64,000 bases of DNA from a virus (IMGVR_UViG_3300046501_000082:28875-92874); one strand, 5' to 3'; shown: positions 1-8,841, counted from the first letter of the stretch. Numbers and translations are program-made. Notes: generated by a model not told the origin, from the letters alone.

Positions 1-492
1 ATCATTGAAAAGCCCTAAATATAAAGTCTTACCTAGATGCTTATGATTCACAACTAAAGGGTTAGGCCCATCATTCTGCTTAGTTACCCCTAATGGGTAA
101 TCTCCACGTCTATTTATGCTCCTTAAAAACATGTTATTCACGTAGGCGGGCACAAAAATACAAGTCTCCTTGTTGTAGGATTTGTTCTGAGGTACTAATA
201 TATCCTTATCTAAGGACCAAAACTTATTTTTATACTTGAGAGTGAAGCCGTACTCTGTATTACAAAACTCTGCAAAATCCTGGTAGTCTAAAAAATCATT
301 AGACACATCTTGGTAGGTCTTGTTTTTATTCCAACAAGCTGTTCCGGGCGTAGTCCTCTGTTTCAAGTCCCTCCAAACCATACTAGATCTTGTTATATGA
401 CAATTATAAGGCTCCGGATAAAAAGTAGAAACCCACAAACCTTGTTCGTTTCTGTGCTCAGGCACATACTTAGTCCAAATAATTTTCTTCAT
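1..492 (-). CDS. Partial homing-endonuclease-like protein (C-terminus off window)
   Basis: An open frame runs from ATG at 492 to the window edge, 164 codons without a stop. The translation holds a block with W-x-DLKQR, FAEFC, WSLDKD, a tyrosine-rich stretch and FVPAYVNN, then RRGDYPLGV and a terminal YLGLF. The same order of motifs occurs in the proteins at 50357-51532 and, without the last part, 61344-62099. That order resembles phage free-standing HNH/AP2-type homing endonucleases, so I infer a mobile endonuclease relative. It lacks the N-terminal Cys-rich module of the 391-aa relative. Catalytic residues are not proven from the fragment. Confidence 0.6.
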   Translation of the reverse strand, partial: MKKIIWTKYVPEHRNEQGLWVSTFYPEPYNCHITRSSMVWRDLKQRTTPGTACWNKNKTYQDVSNDFLDYQDFAEFCNTEYGFTLKYKNKFWSLDKDILVPQNKSYNKETCIFVPAYVNNMFLRSINRRGDYPLGVTKQNDGPNPLVVNHKHLGKTLYLGLFND

Positions 493-556
493 AACTTTTA
501 TTTCTCCAACGAAATTAAGCCCACGAAGTGTGAGCTTTTAATTTTGTATTATCTTC

Positions 557-766
557 TTATTCTGTAGTCTTCACAGCAACCTCAAAAGAACTCTTATCAA
601 CACCCTTCACATTCTCCTTGTATGTCCCAGCAGGTACTTGCAACTCCACCACTTTCACAGGAGTAGGGTTATCCCGTTTATATGAGAGGTAGTAATAGCC
701 TCCAATAAGAACAGCAGCTAGGATGACAGCAGTTGCGATTAGGTCAATGATTTCTGATTTGTTCAT
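557..766 (-). CDS. Small single-pass membrane protein
   Basis: 69 aa. Residues about 8-28 form one hydrophobic helix (IATAVILAAVLIGGYYYL) followed by a charged tail that probably lies outside the membrane. Its start overlaps the stop of the upstream gene (TGA/ATG), which supports translation. No family recognised. Confidence 0.65.
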   Translation of the reverse strand: MNKSEIIDLIATAVILAAVLIGGYYYLSYKRDNPTPVKVVELQVPAGTYKENVKGVDKSSFEVAVKTTE

Positions 767-1104
767 TCATCTTCCTCCAATTCTTCTTTATTATTGTCTA
801 ACCAAATAGCAGCTTGCAACTGTGTATCAGCCCACAATACAGGTAGGTGTGTTCTTAGTTCAACAAGATTATTAATCAACACATCAAGCTTTGCAAGTCT
901 CTTTACTAAATCAGAATCTTTAGTGACAGAGAAGTCCAAGTATATCTTTTTACTACAGTCACTAATCTGAACTTCAGCTTCCATGTACAGATTCTCAGCT
1001 GAGTGCTCACTCAAATCCTCCTGCCTGTCACTTTTACCTTTTACAATAATGAATCCTGTTTCATTTACAGAGTCATTAAGGAATTCTTTATTTACAAATT
1101 TCAT
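763..1104 (-). CDS. Hypothetical acidic protein
   Basis: 113 aa from the ATG at 1104, chosen because GGAGAA lies just upstream; a longer frame to 1158 exists. The C-terminus is very acidic (EELEEDE). The stop overlaps the start of the membrane-protein gene. No known domain seen. Confidence 0.6.
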   Translation of the reverse strand: MKFVNKEFLNDSVNETGFIIVKGKSDRQEDLSEHSAENLYMEAEVQISDCSKKIYLDFSVTKDSDLVKRLAKLDVLINNLVELRTHLPVLWADTQLQAAIWLDNNKEELEEDE

Positions 1105-1123
1105 ACTAGGTTCTCCTAGAGTG

Positions 1124-1357
1124 TTAAGAAATATTGGGTGTATTCTCATATCTTTCATTCTGCCATTCCCTCACAGCATCTGCAAGCTCTTTATTCAAAG
1201 ATTTATATTGCTCACCATTAAACATGCTGAATATAAAGCATAAGTGAATGTGTTTCTCACAGCTTCCTTTCCAATATGATAGGAGAGAGAATGTTGTGGC
1301 TTCTCGTAAGTGCTGGATTTCTGTGCGGCAGTCTATGATTAAGCTTTCGGTTGTCAA
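1124..1357 (-). CDS. Hypothetical protein
   Basis: 77 aa if read from the TTG at 1357, which directly follows the GGGGAGAAG at the end of the preceding gene; an ATG at 1372 is the alternative. No family recognised. The close coupling to the 1354-1539 gene is the main support. Confidence 0.45.
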   Translation of the reverse strand: MTTESLIIDCRTEIQHLREATTFSLLSYWKGSCEKHIHLCFIFSMFNGEQYKSLNKELADAVREWQNERYENTPNIS

Positions 1358-1539
1358 AAGTCTTCTCCCCATTCTTCGTCGGACATCTCGTGCCCTTCAA
1401 CCCAACGGTTTACTAACAGTCCGTCATAGTCACTACTGAAATACCATCCAGCTTTTATCTCTTCTTCAGTTAGGCTGAGAGTTACATCATTAAATAGTTC
1501 ACTGTAGCGTTCATCTGTCATGCCACGAAAAGTGTTCAT
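1354..1539 (-). CDS. Hypothetical acidic protein
   Basis: 61 aa, starting at the ATG after GGAG. Acidic throughout (SLTEEEIKAGW, EMSDEEWGEDF). First gene of a small operon downstream of the adhesin terminator. Function unknown. Confidence 0.6.
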   Translation of the reverse strand: MNTFRGMTDERYSELFNDVTLSLTEEEIKAGWYFSSDYDGLLVNRWVEGHEMSDEEWGEDF

Positions 1540-1556
1540 TTTAGTTCTCCACAAAG

Positions 1557-1590
1557 TAAAAAGGCTCTACATCCCGAAGGACATAGAGCC
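1557..1590 (-). terminator. Rho-independent terminator after the adhesin gene
   Basis: On the minus strand GGCTCTA...TAGAGCC forms a stem with a TTCG-capped centre and is followed by TTTTTA. It lies 30 bases past the stop of the YadA-like gene and closes its transcription unit. Confidence 0.85.
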
Positions 1591-1620
1591 AATATATCAC
1601 ATCAGATTATTGTGTCAAGC

Positions 1621-3051
1621 TTATTTTAGACGATAGGTGCCACTAACAACAGCCCCAGTCTGAGAGCCAGCAGATGTGAATGCAGCATTCAGGAACAGAG
1701 ATTCACTGACAGCACCACCAAAACCGACTGCTACAGCATGATAGCCACCCATCGTTGCACCAGACAAAGCAACCTGTGGACCAGCTTGGTAGTCTGTAGA
1801 GAACTGATGACCTGCAACTGCAAGAGCACCTACAGCAATATTACCAACTTTATTCAAATCACGTTTCAGACTTGTAATCTCAGATTGCTGACTATCCAGA
1901 CGACCACTCAAGCGAGTATCCATGTCACGGCTGTAGTCTTCAATGTTGGTGATACGTGTCTCATGGTTAGAGAGTTGTTTGGTGTTACTGCTAAGTTGAA
2001 CACTCTGTTGCTGCTGTACTTCACCAAGAGTCACAATGTTATTTGTGTTTGACTGGATCTGTGTAGTGTGCTGACTAAGTGTATTACCTTGTGCCGTTAC
2101 AACTTCATTAGTAGATTTAATATCAGAGCTATTCTTACTAATGTCAGTAGTATTTTTAGCAATAGAAACTGTGTTAGCAGCTCCAATACTCAATGCAACG
2201 TTAGCCGTACTCTGTGCGTTTTCAGCCTTAGTATTTACACTAGAAAGCTGTCCTTGCACCTGTGTATTTGTGTTAGTCTGGTTACTATTTACAAAACTTT
2301 GATTATTGTTGATGGTGGTCTGTGCAGAGTTGATAGAAGTCTGCACACTAATAGCAGTATTCACTTTATCATCAACAGCTTTAACATTGTTGTTAGTCTT
2401 AGTGAATTCAGCAGCACCTTGTGAGGCAACACTATCAATCTTATCATTCAAGCCTGTGGCAATAGCAACGCCAGCAGCCTTAGTTGCTTGAAGGTCAGCG
2501 TTAACACTTGAGACAGCACCGTTAGTTTCACGGATAGCGTTCTCTGCGCCATCAAGACGTACAGCATTGTTAATAGAACGATCATCTGTTACAGCCAATG
2601 ATTTCTCAATACCGTCTGCACGAACTGCGTTAGCATCTACTTTAGTCTCTACAGTGTCTAGACGGACTTCTGTTTTATCAACCCGTAGATTTGTGTTAGC
2701 ATTGTCAGTCTTCAATTCTGTGTAAGCTGCTGCACCTTGAGCGGCGTAAGAGTCTACTTTGTTGTTCAAGTTGGATACGTTTGTATTGGTTTGATTGAGA
2801 TTACTTTGAACCTTATCAGCAGCTTTCAAAGCACTCTCACCTACTCGGATACCGAGATTAGCAGAGTTCTGTGCATCAAATGCTTTAGTACGGGCATCAT
2901 TAGCAACATAAGCTGTGTCTGCAAGGTTGTTGTTAGCCTCCTTTAGTTGAGACTGTGTGACATGGTTGAACGGGTTTGTCAAATCAATGCCAGTGGCAAA
3001 GGCTTGTGTGGAAGCAATCGTGATAGCTACAGCGAGGATCGTTTGTTTCAT
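1621..3051 (-). CDS. YadA-like trimeric autotransporter adhesin
   Basis: 476 aa. A signal peptide is visible at residues 1-19 (MKQTILAVAITIASTQAFA). Next comes a long Asn/Thr/Ser/Gln-rich stalk of heptad coiled coil (about residues 25-395) with recurring V-D-x-V and N-x-x-V-x-x-N patterns. The last 75 residues (GNIAVGALAVAGHQ to SGTYRLK) alternate polar and hydrophobic residues and contain GGYHAVAVGFGG, as in the YadA C-terminal anchor that trimerises as a beta-barrel in the outer membrane. By family, it would be exported by Sec and displayed on the host surface. In a phage it may alter adhesion or block superinfection (inference). It has its own promoter (3098-3126) and terminator (1557-1590), a moron-like layout. 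The last residue is Lys, not the usual aromatic. Confidence 0.85.
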   Translation of the reverse strand: MKQTILAVAITIASTQAFATGIDLTNPFNHVTQSQLKEANNNLADTAYVANDARTKAFDAQNSANLGIRVGESALKAADKVQSNLNQTNTNVSNLNNKVDSYAAQGAAAYTELKTDNANTNLRVDKTEVRLDTVETKVDANAVRADGIEKSLAVTDDRSINNAVRLDGAENAIRETNGAVSSVNADLQATKAAGVAIATGLNDKIDSVASQGAAEFTKTNNNVKAVDDKVNTAISVQTSINSAQTTINNNQSFVNSNQTNTNTQVQGQLSSVNTKAENAQSTANVALSIGAANTVSIAKNTTDISKNSSDIKSTNEVVTAQGNTLSQHTTQIQSNTNNIVTLGEVQQQQSVQLSSNTKQLSNHETRITNIEDYSRDMDTRLSGRLDSQQSEITSLKRDLNKVGNIAVGALAVAGHQFSTDYQAGPQVALSGATMGGYHAVAVGFGGAVSESLFLNAAFTSAGSQTGAVVSGTYRLK

Positions 3052-3097
3052 TTGTTTCTCCTAGGTTAATTTTACAAGCTTTGTGCTTGTGGAGTGG

Positions 3098-3131
3098 ATT
3101 ATGGGCAAAATAAAAGGCCCTGTCAAGGGCC
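3098..3131 (-). promoter_or_regulatory. nrdB terminator overlapping the adhesin promoter
   Basis: On the minus strand GGCCC-TTGACA-GGGCC forms a hairpin followed by TTTTATTTT, the terminator of nrdB. The loop is a perfect -35 TTGACA. Exactly 17 bases on is CATAAT (3103-3098), a good -10. The T-tract therefore doubles as promoter spacer. The adhesin ATG is 47 bases downstream of the -10. Confidence 0.75.
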
Positions 3132-3146
3132 AGTTTGAAAGTATTT

Positions 3147-4115
3147 CTATGCTGTCTTATACATTTCATAAGCTGGTGTAAAGCTACCGTCTAAGTTTGC
3201 TTTCGCATACTCAACAATACTACGCTCAAAAAATGATCCAAACGTCTTGCCCATCATTGCATCAATCCAAGGAAGAGGGTTTTCTCTAACGTTCCAGTTC
3301 TTCTTAAAGCCTAGCTGTTGAAGACGGTAATCAGCTACGTATCGAACATACTTTTTAACATCTTCTTTAACTAGGTTACTAACGCCACCCATTTTAAAGA
3401 TTCGATCAACAAAGGCATCTTCTAATTTAACAAGTTCTCGTGCTGAAGAGTAGATGTCCTTCTTAAACTCATCATTTACAATCCGAGGATGCTCATCTAA
3501 AAAGATGCGAAACAATGCAGTGTTACCTTCTACGTGAATTGACTCATCAACCATGCTCCACCGAACAATGTCACACATTCCGGGAAGCTTCCCAAGACGG
3601 TCAAAGTTCAGCAGAATAGCGAAAGATGCAAACAAACTTACACCTTCCATCATTGTCTGTTTAGCTAAATACTTTGCAAAGTCTGTATGGCTTTTACCAA
3701 TACTCTCAATCATGTACTCATGCTTTTCTTTCATTTCTACATAATCAAGAAACTCATGATAAAAGCTTTCGCCAAAACCCATTGTATCCGAGAACAAAGC
3801 ATATGCACGAATATGAGTACCTTCCCTAGCAGCAAAGCTCCCTAACATAGAACGTGCTTCGTTGTTCTTGATGTAAGGAATAATCTTGTCGTAGTAGCCC
3901 CCGCCAACATTGACATCTGACTGAGTGAACAAACGAAAGATATTAGATGTCAGGTTCTTTTCTTCAGGTAGAATCTTACCATTTTTCCACTGCTCTACAT
4001 CATTGTTCAGCTTGGCTTCATGCTCATACCAATGCACTTTCTCATGCTTAATATTAATATCCACCAAGCTGTGGTACTTTGGCGAATAAATTTCGCTGTA
4101 TTCTGTGAGGCTCAT
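3147..4115 (-). CDS. nrdB: Class I ribonucleotide reductase, small subunit
   Basis: 322 aa, NrdB/R2 family. The subunit holds the di-iron/tyrosyl radical that starts NDP reduction in NrdA. Iron ligands are seen in REGTH (E-x-x-H, with Tyr four residues after the His, as for E. coli Y122), MEGVSLF and DESIHVEG. N-terminal HWYEHEAKLNNDVEQW is typical of the family. The length is a little shorter than E. coli NrdB (376). It lies 20 bases downstream of nrdA in the same operon and is followed by a terminator at 3106-3131. Confidence 0.95.
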   Translation of the reverse strand: MSLTEYSEIYSPKYHSLVDINIKHEKVHWYEHEAKLNNDVEQWKNGKILPEEKNLTSNIFRLFTQSDVNVGGGYYDKIIPYIKNNEARSMLGSFAAREGTHIRAYALFSDTMGFGESFYHEFLDYVEMKEKHEYMIESIGKSHTDFAKYLAKQTMMEGVSLFASFAILLNFDRLGKLPGMCDIVRWSMVDESIHVEGNTALFRIFLDEHPRIVNDEFKKDIYSSARELVKLEDAFVDRIFKMGGVSNLVKEDVKKYVRYVADYRLQQLGFKKNWNVRENPLPWIDAMMGKTFGSFFERSIVEYAKANLDGSFTPAYEMYKTA

Positions 4116-4134
4116 TTGTGCTCCTTAATTAATT

Positions 4135-6018
4135 TCAACCGCTGCAAGCTGCGCATTCCTCACCAACTTCTGGTGTCCAGTCTGTAATAGCCTTACGTTC
4201 AATTTCCTTAGCAACGTCCGCATTGATACCCCGTTCCATGCGAGCATAGTACATACTCTTGGAGTAAGGGGCAAGCAAAAACTTCAAGTGTACGGAGTTA
4301 AAATAACTACGATCACAGCCCGCAGGGTAGAATGTATTCAAGCTTTGGCTTTGGCAGACATACTGTGCCCGTGCATCTGACTGCTCAATAATCCAATGTT
4401 GGTCAATCTCCGCGCCTGTCTTAAACACAAGCTTATCTTTTTCTTCCATAAACTCTAGGTTTTGAACGCTGCCATTATCTTTAGCAATAAACTTTTCTTG
4501 ATCGTCAACCCAACTTACAACTTTATCTTCTGCAATCCCCAGCTTACTGGCATACTCTGTCAGCTTAGCTGTCAAGTGGGGATTCTTGACTGTGAATGTT
4601 CCTGCACGGGTTGAGTGGCTATACACATTCCCGCTCACAGGCTCAATACTAGGACTCTCACCAAGAATTACCGCGTTGTTGCTGTTAGGTGCAATAGCCA
4701 TCAATGCTGAGTTACGAAGACCTGACCCAATCATGTCAGAAGGTTCGCCACGTTCTTCTGCAAGCTTCTTGCTTTCAGCTAAAGCCTTTTCTTTAATCAG
4801 TTTGTAAATCTTATGTGTCTCTTGAATCGCGCTACCAAAACCACCACCCTCCATTGGGATACCCTTGGATTGTAGGTAGTAGTGCCAAGAAAGTGTGCCA
4901 ATTCCGATGGCTCGCTCCATCTTAGCTGAATAGGTTGCTTTACTAAGTTCTTCTGGTGCATTATCAATAAAGTATTGAAGTACATTATCCAGAAACCGGG
5001 TCAAGTCTTCTACAAGATTAGTATCTTTCCAAGCATCGAATTTAGCTAAGTTAAGGCTGCTGAGGCAGCAAACAAAGGTTCGGTCTTCATTTGTAGGAAG
5101 AGTCACTTCAATACAGATGTTGCTTCCCTTAATTTCCAAACCTTTATCTTTCTGTGTTTGTGGCAGGGCACGGTTTGCAGTATCAATTTTAAAGATGTAT
5201 GGTTCACCTTGCAAAGCACGGGCTTCAAGAATCTCTTCCCATATAGCACGAGCCTTAACAACTTCTTTGATATCCCCTGTATGTGGGCAGACCAACTCAA
5301 AGTCTTCATCATTAACAACAGCTTGTGTAAATTTATCTGTCACATTTACAGCATGGTGAAACTGAACTCGGTTATCAGCCTTACGGGCAGAATCACCACC
5401 ACTCGGAATACGGAACTTAATGTGTTCCATAATATCTGGGTGACTTACATCCATGTAATACGCACAAGCACCACGCCGTGTTTTACCTTGCTTGTAATAG
5501 CCAATGATCGCATCCATTGTTTTCATATATGGAATTGGACCCGGAGCTTTATCCGTAGTCGCACGGATGCTATTATGAAGGCCAACACCACCACCGGCAA
5601 CAGACAAAGCAGCCAGTTCAACGTTAGCTTTCATTTGCCCTTTGATGCTGTCAGGAACCTCTAGGGCAAAACAACTAATTGGCATTGCTGCTGAGTGTTC
5701 ACCTCCCCAGTAACCTTCTGAGACAGACTTATGTCGCTCGTTATTTTCAAAGTCTTTCCACTCACGATCAGGAACTTTCTGCAACCATTTACCGACTGGT
5801 GCGTTACTAAGGACTGGACTGGCAAACATGAACCAACCCTTGTGTGCAGCCTCATAAATACGTTGAGCTAGATCGTAGTCCCCATAACAGAAAGCTTCGG
5901 ATGCTCGTGCAAGTGCATCGTTAAATGTCTCACCTTTTTGAAGATAAAAACCATCAAGTAGTGCATTAGAAAAATCATTAATATATTCTGGTTGGTGTTC
6001 AAATTTTTTAATGCTCAA
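4135..6018 (-). CDS. nrdA: Class I ribonucleotide reductase, large subunit
   Basis: 627 aa, shorter than E. coli NrdA (761). The first 80-100 residues expected for an ATP-cone regulatory domain are absent or reduced, so dATP inhibition may be lost (inference). GSNICIEV carries the active-site N-x-C-x-E motif. The C-terminal CAACSG is the Cys pair that re-reduces the active site. The start is a TTG preceded by AAGGGG. It acts with NrdB to supply dNDPs for phage replication. No thioredoxin or glutaredoxin gene is seen nearby. Confidence 0.95.
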   Translation of the reverse strand: MSIKKFEHQPEYINDFSNALLDGFYLQKGETFNDALARASEAFCYGDYDLAQRIYEAAHKGWFMFASPVLSNAPVGKWLQKVPDREWKDFENNERHKSVSEGYWGGEHSAAMPISCFALEVPDSIKGQMKANVELAALSVAGGGVGLHNSIRATTDKAPGPIPYMKTMDAIIGYYKQGKTRRGACAYYMDVSHPDIMEHIKFRIPSGGDSARKADNRVQFHHAVNVTDKFTQAVVNDEDFELVCPHTGDIKEVVKARAIWEEILEARALQGEPYIFKIDTANRALPQTQKDKGLEIKGSNICIEVTLPTNEDRTFVCCLSSLNLAKFDAWKDTNLVEDLTRFLDNVLQYFIDNAPEELSKATYSAKMERAIGIGTLSWHYYLQSKGIPMEGGGFGSAIQETHKIYKLIKEKALAESKKLAEERGEPSDMIGSGLRNSALMAIAPNSNNAVILGESPSIEPVSGNVYSHSTRAGTFTVKNPHLTAKLTEYASKLGIAEDKVVSWVDDQEKFIAKDNGSVQNLEFMEEKDKLVFKTGAEIDQHWIIEQSDARAQYVCQSQSLNTFYPAGCDRSYFNSVHLKFLLAPYSKSMYYARMERGINADVAKEIERKAITDWTPEVGEECAACSG

Positions 6019-6030
6019 AACTAAATCCCC

Positions 6031-6405
6031 TTAATTACTGTCTGACTGAATTCCATGACGCTGTGCATATTCACAGAAATCACCAGTGTTCAACATTTTA
6101 CCCATACCTTTCAGTGCAATACGCAAATCAAGACTTGAGTGTTCAACCTTATTGTCCCAACTACATCCGTCACTTTGCATCCAATCAGAATCGCATCGTT
6201 CGTGTGCTTCCCATCGCAGGCAGTTGAGTACATTACCACGAAGGTTACGATGTTGGCAAACTACCTCGTCCACACCCATTGAGTAGTCAAGTCCGTTCTG
6301 GTAAAGGTATTTATAAATCTCTGCTTTATCATCAGAGCCGAAAGCTTCTTTGAATCCATCAACCAACAACATGTCACTTAGTGAGAGACTATACCCGATA
6401 CTCAT
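6031..6405 (-). CDS. Hypothetical protein upstream of nrdA
   Basis: 124 aa, with several Cys and Trp residues in the middle (CLRWEAHERCDSDW). It is co-transcribed with nrdA and starts inside the stop of the preceding small gene. No family recognised. Confidence 0.7.
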   Translation of the reverse strand: MSIGYSLSLSDMLLVDGFKEAFGSDDKAEIYKYLYQNGLDYSMGVDEVVCQHRNLRGNVLNCLRWEAHERCDSDWMQSDGCSWDNKVEHSSLDLRIALKGMGKMLNTGDFCEYAQRHGIQSDSN

Positions 6406-6569
6406 ACTTCTTCCTCAATATTATTATAAACTGCATTAAAGCCAAGTGCTGTAAGAAGCATATCAAAGAAGTTGTAAGGATCATCTGCTTGAATGATCTC
6501 ACCATCTACAAATGTCCGCATATAACCATTAATGCCGTCATCTACACAATCAATCAGAATCTCTTTCAT
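6402..6569 (-). CDS. Small hypothetical protein
   Basis: 55 aa, starting MKEILIDCVDDGING and ending in EEEV. Both ends overlap neighbours by 4 bases (ATGA type), which is strong evidence for a translated gene. Function unknown. Confidence 0.65.
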   Translation of the reverse strand: MKEILIDCVDDGINGYMRTFVDGEIIQADDPYNFFDMLLTALGFNAVYNNIEEEV

Positions 6570-6763
6570 ACATCCACCCCATCACTCAAGTCAGCCTGAA
6601 AGTATTCAAAGGCTGAAACATCATTATTAATTGCAATCTCAATATCTTCAATAGTATCCACAATATACCGACTTGATTCTGAGATAGACATACCAAGTCG
6701 TACCATATAAAGATTCTGAAGTTCTTGAATAAAGTTAGATACTGTGTAATCAATTGTTTTCAT
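6566..6763 (-). CDS. Small hypothetical protein
   Basis: 65 aa from the ATG at 6763 (GAGGAG upstream). Predicted helical. Overlaps the next start by 4 bases. Function unknown. Confidence 0.65.
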   Translation of the reverse strand: MKTIDYTVSNFIQELQNLYMVRLGMSISESSRYIVDTIEDIEIAINNDVSAFEYFQADLSDGVDV

Positions 6764-6774
6764 TTTATTTCTCC

Positions 6775-7032
6775 TCACAATACATTAAATGCTTTACGTG
6801 CTTTATCTGTTTGACTGAGAACTGGTGATGCCATACTGCGAATACTTTTCAGAAACTCTCGCATACCAACCTCATGAGGTTTCATATAGGTTTCACCAAG
6901 ATTCTTGTAAAACATCTGGATAAAAGCGTCATCACCATAGCCTGCAAGTGCATCCAAAGCACGTAGCTCAGATTCATTAACTGTGAACGATACACTCAAT
7001 TCTAGTTTTGTTTTAGCTTCAAGCTTTGCCAT
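6775..7032 (-). CDS. Hypothetical protein downstream of thyX
   Basis: 85 aa, starting MAKLEAKTKLELSVSF after GAGGAAAAAT. Begins 2 bases from the thyX stop. The N-terminal half looks like a short beta/helix unit (VNESELRALDALAGYG). No family assigned. Confidence 0.7.
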   Translation of the reverse strand: MAKLEAKTKLELSVSFTVNESELRALDALAGYGDDAFIQMFYKNLGETYMKPHEVGMREFLKSIRSMASPVLSQTDKARKAFNVL

Positions 7033-7033
7033 C

Positions 7034-7903
7034 TTATTTTTCCTCAATCATAAATTCATACCCGTTTTCCAAAACCTTACGATACTGCAACCAACTATCT
7101 TCTTTCTGGAAATTCCCACTTAGATCCCTGTCGCCATTCCTAGCACGAGCTTGGTGCTCCGTTGGACTAAAGTGTGGAGGATCTTCTTTATATGCCCCAT
7201 TCTCTGGAAGATTCAGCATACCATAAATCTTCTTAGCTTTCTCAAGAGTGTCATCAAGTTTACGATAACTAACTTGTCCTGTACAACTTGTAGAAATCAT
7301 CAAAGCATCTTGAAGACTAATACCACAACCCTTGAGCCAATAACCATCCCCAAAATAGGGCATGTGCCAATCTTCAGGACCAAGCTCTACAATACTACTT
7401 GTGTTGATAGCTTCATTAATCTGTTTAGCTAAAGCTTTAATTTCTGGTTGAGCATCTTTGTGCAAACGGAGTTTCAAGAATGCTTGCCAAGCCTCAAGTG
7501 TGCCTGTACTAACACCCTTAGTCCACATAAAAGGTTCAAGAAGGCGATTAACAATTTGTTTATGGGCACCAATTTCATCTAGATTTTCTGCCATCAAAGC
7601 AGCCTGAATCGCAGCCTGTTTCCATTCAAACTTGGCTTCATTTTTATCAACTTCATAAAGTTCTTTTTCTGCAACCATGCCGGGCTGATTCAAACCCCAA
7701 TGTACAGGCATAGCTGGGTTGTTTCGTACTTGTTCAATCATTTGTTTAACTGGCACAGCACGAGAGCTTTGAAAGTTACGACTAAGGCTACGATGAGTGT
7801 TGAATTCAGGTAGTACAAAGCGATGTAGTTCAATCTCAAGGGTGATTAGACGGCTACCCTCAAACACGCTATCTGCTATAACTTTTGCACTAGGTTGTGT
7901 CAT
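7034..7903 (-). CDS. thyX: FAD-dependent thymidylate synthase
   Basis: 289 aa from the ATG at 7903, which abuts the TGA of the MazG-like gene; AAGGAG lies upstream. ThyX converts dUMP to dTMP using methylene-tetrahydrofolate and FAD. The signature appears as FNTHRSLSRNFQSSRAVP, the phage variant of the RHRxxSxxxxSxR motif. Further family features are the W-Q-F-K-L-R-block (AWQAFLKLRLH) and the conserved helix before it. It sits in an operon with other dNTP-pool genes. Confidence 0.93.
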   Translation of the reverse strand: MTQPSAKVIADSVFEGSRLITLEIELHRFVLPEFNTHRSLSRNFQSSRAVPVKQMIEQVRNNPAMPVHWGLNQPGMVAEKELYEVDKNEAKFEWKQAAIQAALMAENLDEIGAHKQIVNRLLEPFMWTKGVSTGTLEAWQAFLKLRLHKDAQPEIKALAKQINEAINTSSIVELGPEDWHMPYFGDGYWLKGCGISLQDALMISTSCTGQVSYRKLDDTLEKAKKIYGMLNLPENGAYKEDPPHFSPTEHQARARNGDRDLSGNFQKEDSWLQYRKVLENGYEFMIEEK

Positions 7904-7904
7904 T

Positions 7905-8384
7905 TCAGCGGAACTCCTTACCAACAAACTGTTCCAAATTAGGCCGTTTATGGTCAGCCAATTTCATTACTTTCCCATCTTCTGAGCGCTTGACACAATA
8001 CAGTGTTTCACCTTCATAAACAGTTTGATCAATATAACACACTGTACCCTTTTCTTCCAACGCTTCTTTACTTATCAAAGCATATGTGTAGCTAGTTGTA
8101 ATCTTACTTGTATTATTCTCACAGACCTGATCCAGAGCTTTACGGGTATCGCAACCAAAGGAGTAGAGTAGATGTTCAAGCCAAGTGTTAAGGTATTCCA
8201 CGTCGCAATAAGCGTCAAGAGCTTCTACCATATCCTCATCATCACAGGCAGTTACTAATTCGTTTGCCTCCTCTAGAATCAGCTTAGCTTGTAGCTTTAG
8301 TTGTTGCCAAACTTCATACTCATTGCCCATTGCTGGGATGTTGTTAATACCATAATTAAACTTCTTTACTTCTACCTTACTCAA
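7905..8384 (-). CDS. MazG-like nucleotide pyrophosphohydrolase
   Basis: 159 aa from the TTG at 8384, chosen because AAGGAG is 6 bases upstream; a frame to 8423 would overlap the nucleotidase gene. Residues about 35-75 carry EEANEL...EALDAYCDVEYL, matching the EExxE...ExxD metal-binding pattern of all-alpha NTP pyrophosphatases (MazG/dUTPase-like). Likely cleans or tunes the dNTP pool beside thyX. The C-terminal half is unassigned. Confidence 0.7.
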   Translation of the reverse strand: MSKVEVKKFNYGINNIPAMGNEYEVWQQLKLQAKLILEEANELVTACDDEDMVEALDAYCDVEYLNTWLEHLLYSFGCDTRKALDQVCENNTSKITTSYTYALISKEALEEKGTVCYIDQTVYEGETLYCVKRSEDGKVMKLADHKRPNLEQFVGKEFR

Positions 8385-8397
8385 AACTTTCTCCTTA

Positions 8398-8841
8398 TTA
8401 CATATATTCAAGATTAAAAGCATCTACATCAAAACTGTTCCAATCTGGAAAGTCTTTACCACCAAACAAAACCCTCTTGTTAGAATCAAACTTAGAAAGA
8501 TTATCCTCTAAGTCATCAATCATTGCAACAAGACTGTCATTTAAAATCCACTTCTCGTGTGTGCCTACAAAACCAAGCATGAAAGGAAACCACCTCTTAC
8601 ACCAATATACTTTTGAGCGGTGATGATTTCCTTTAAGACGGCTCACAAACACAATATCAAAATGTTTACTAAGCTGCTCTAGTTTCTCAACAGAACCTTC
8701 CATTGGTAGAAGATTATCATACAAATCCTCAGAACGCCAGAAGTCTAATGGCTCAGACAACGACTTAGCAGCCTCTTTGTATAGTGTGATGGTGTCAACT
8801 AAAACACCATCAACATCTACTCCAATCTTTGGTTTGCTCAC
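8398..8841 (-). CDS. HAD-family 5'(3')-deoxyribonucleotidase
   Basis: 147 aa. The N-terminal GVDVDGVLVDT is HAD motif I (DxDG), FVSRL fits motif II, and MIDDLEDNL fits motif IV. Size and order match the NT5C-type deoxynucleotidases common in phages, which remove phosphate from dNMPs. The start overlaps the preceding gene by 4 bases. Function is by family; substrate unknown. Confidence 0.82.
   Translation of the reverse strand: MSKPKIGVDVDGVLVDTITLYKEAAKSLSEPLDFWRSEDLYDNLLPMEGSVEKLEQLSKHFDIVFVSRLKGNHHRSKVYWCKRWFPFMLGFVGTHEKWILNDSLVAMIDDLEDNLSKFDSNKRVLFGGKDFPDWNSFDVDAFNLEYM

Noticed and set aside
1738-2424. Plus-strand frames inside the adhesin gene
   Set aside because: Shadows of a repetitive coiled-coil gene; no start signals.
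5158-5664. 168-codon plus-strand frame inside nrdA
   Set aside because: Antisense shadow of a clearly conserved enzyme gene; no ribosome site or family.
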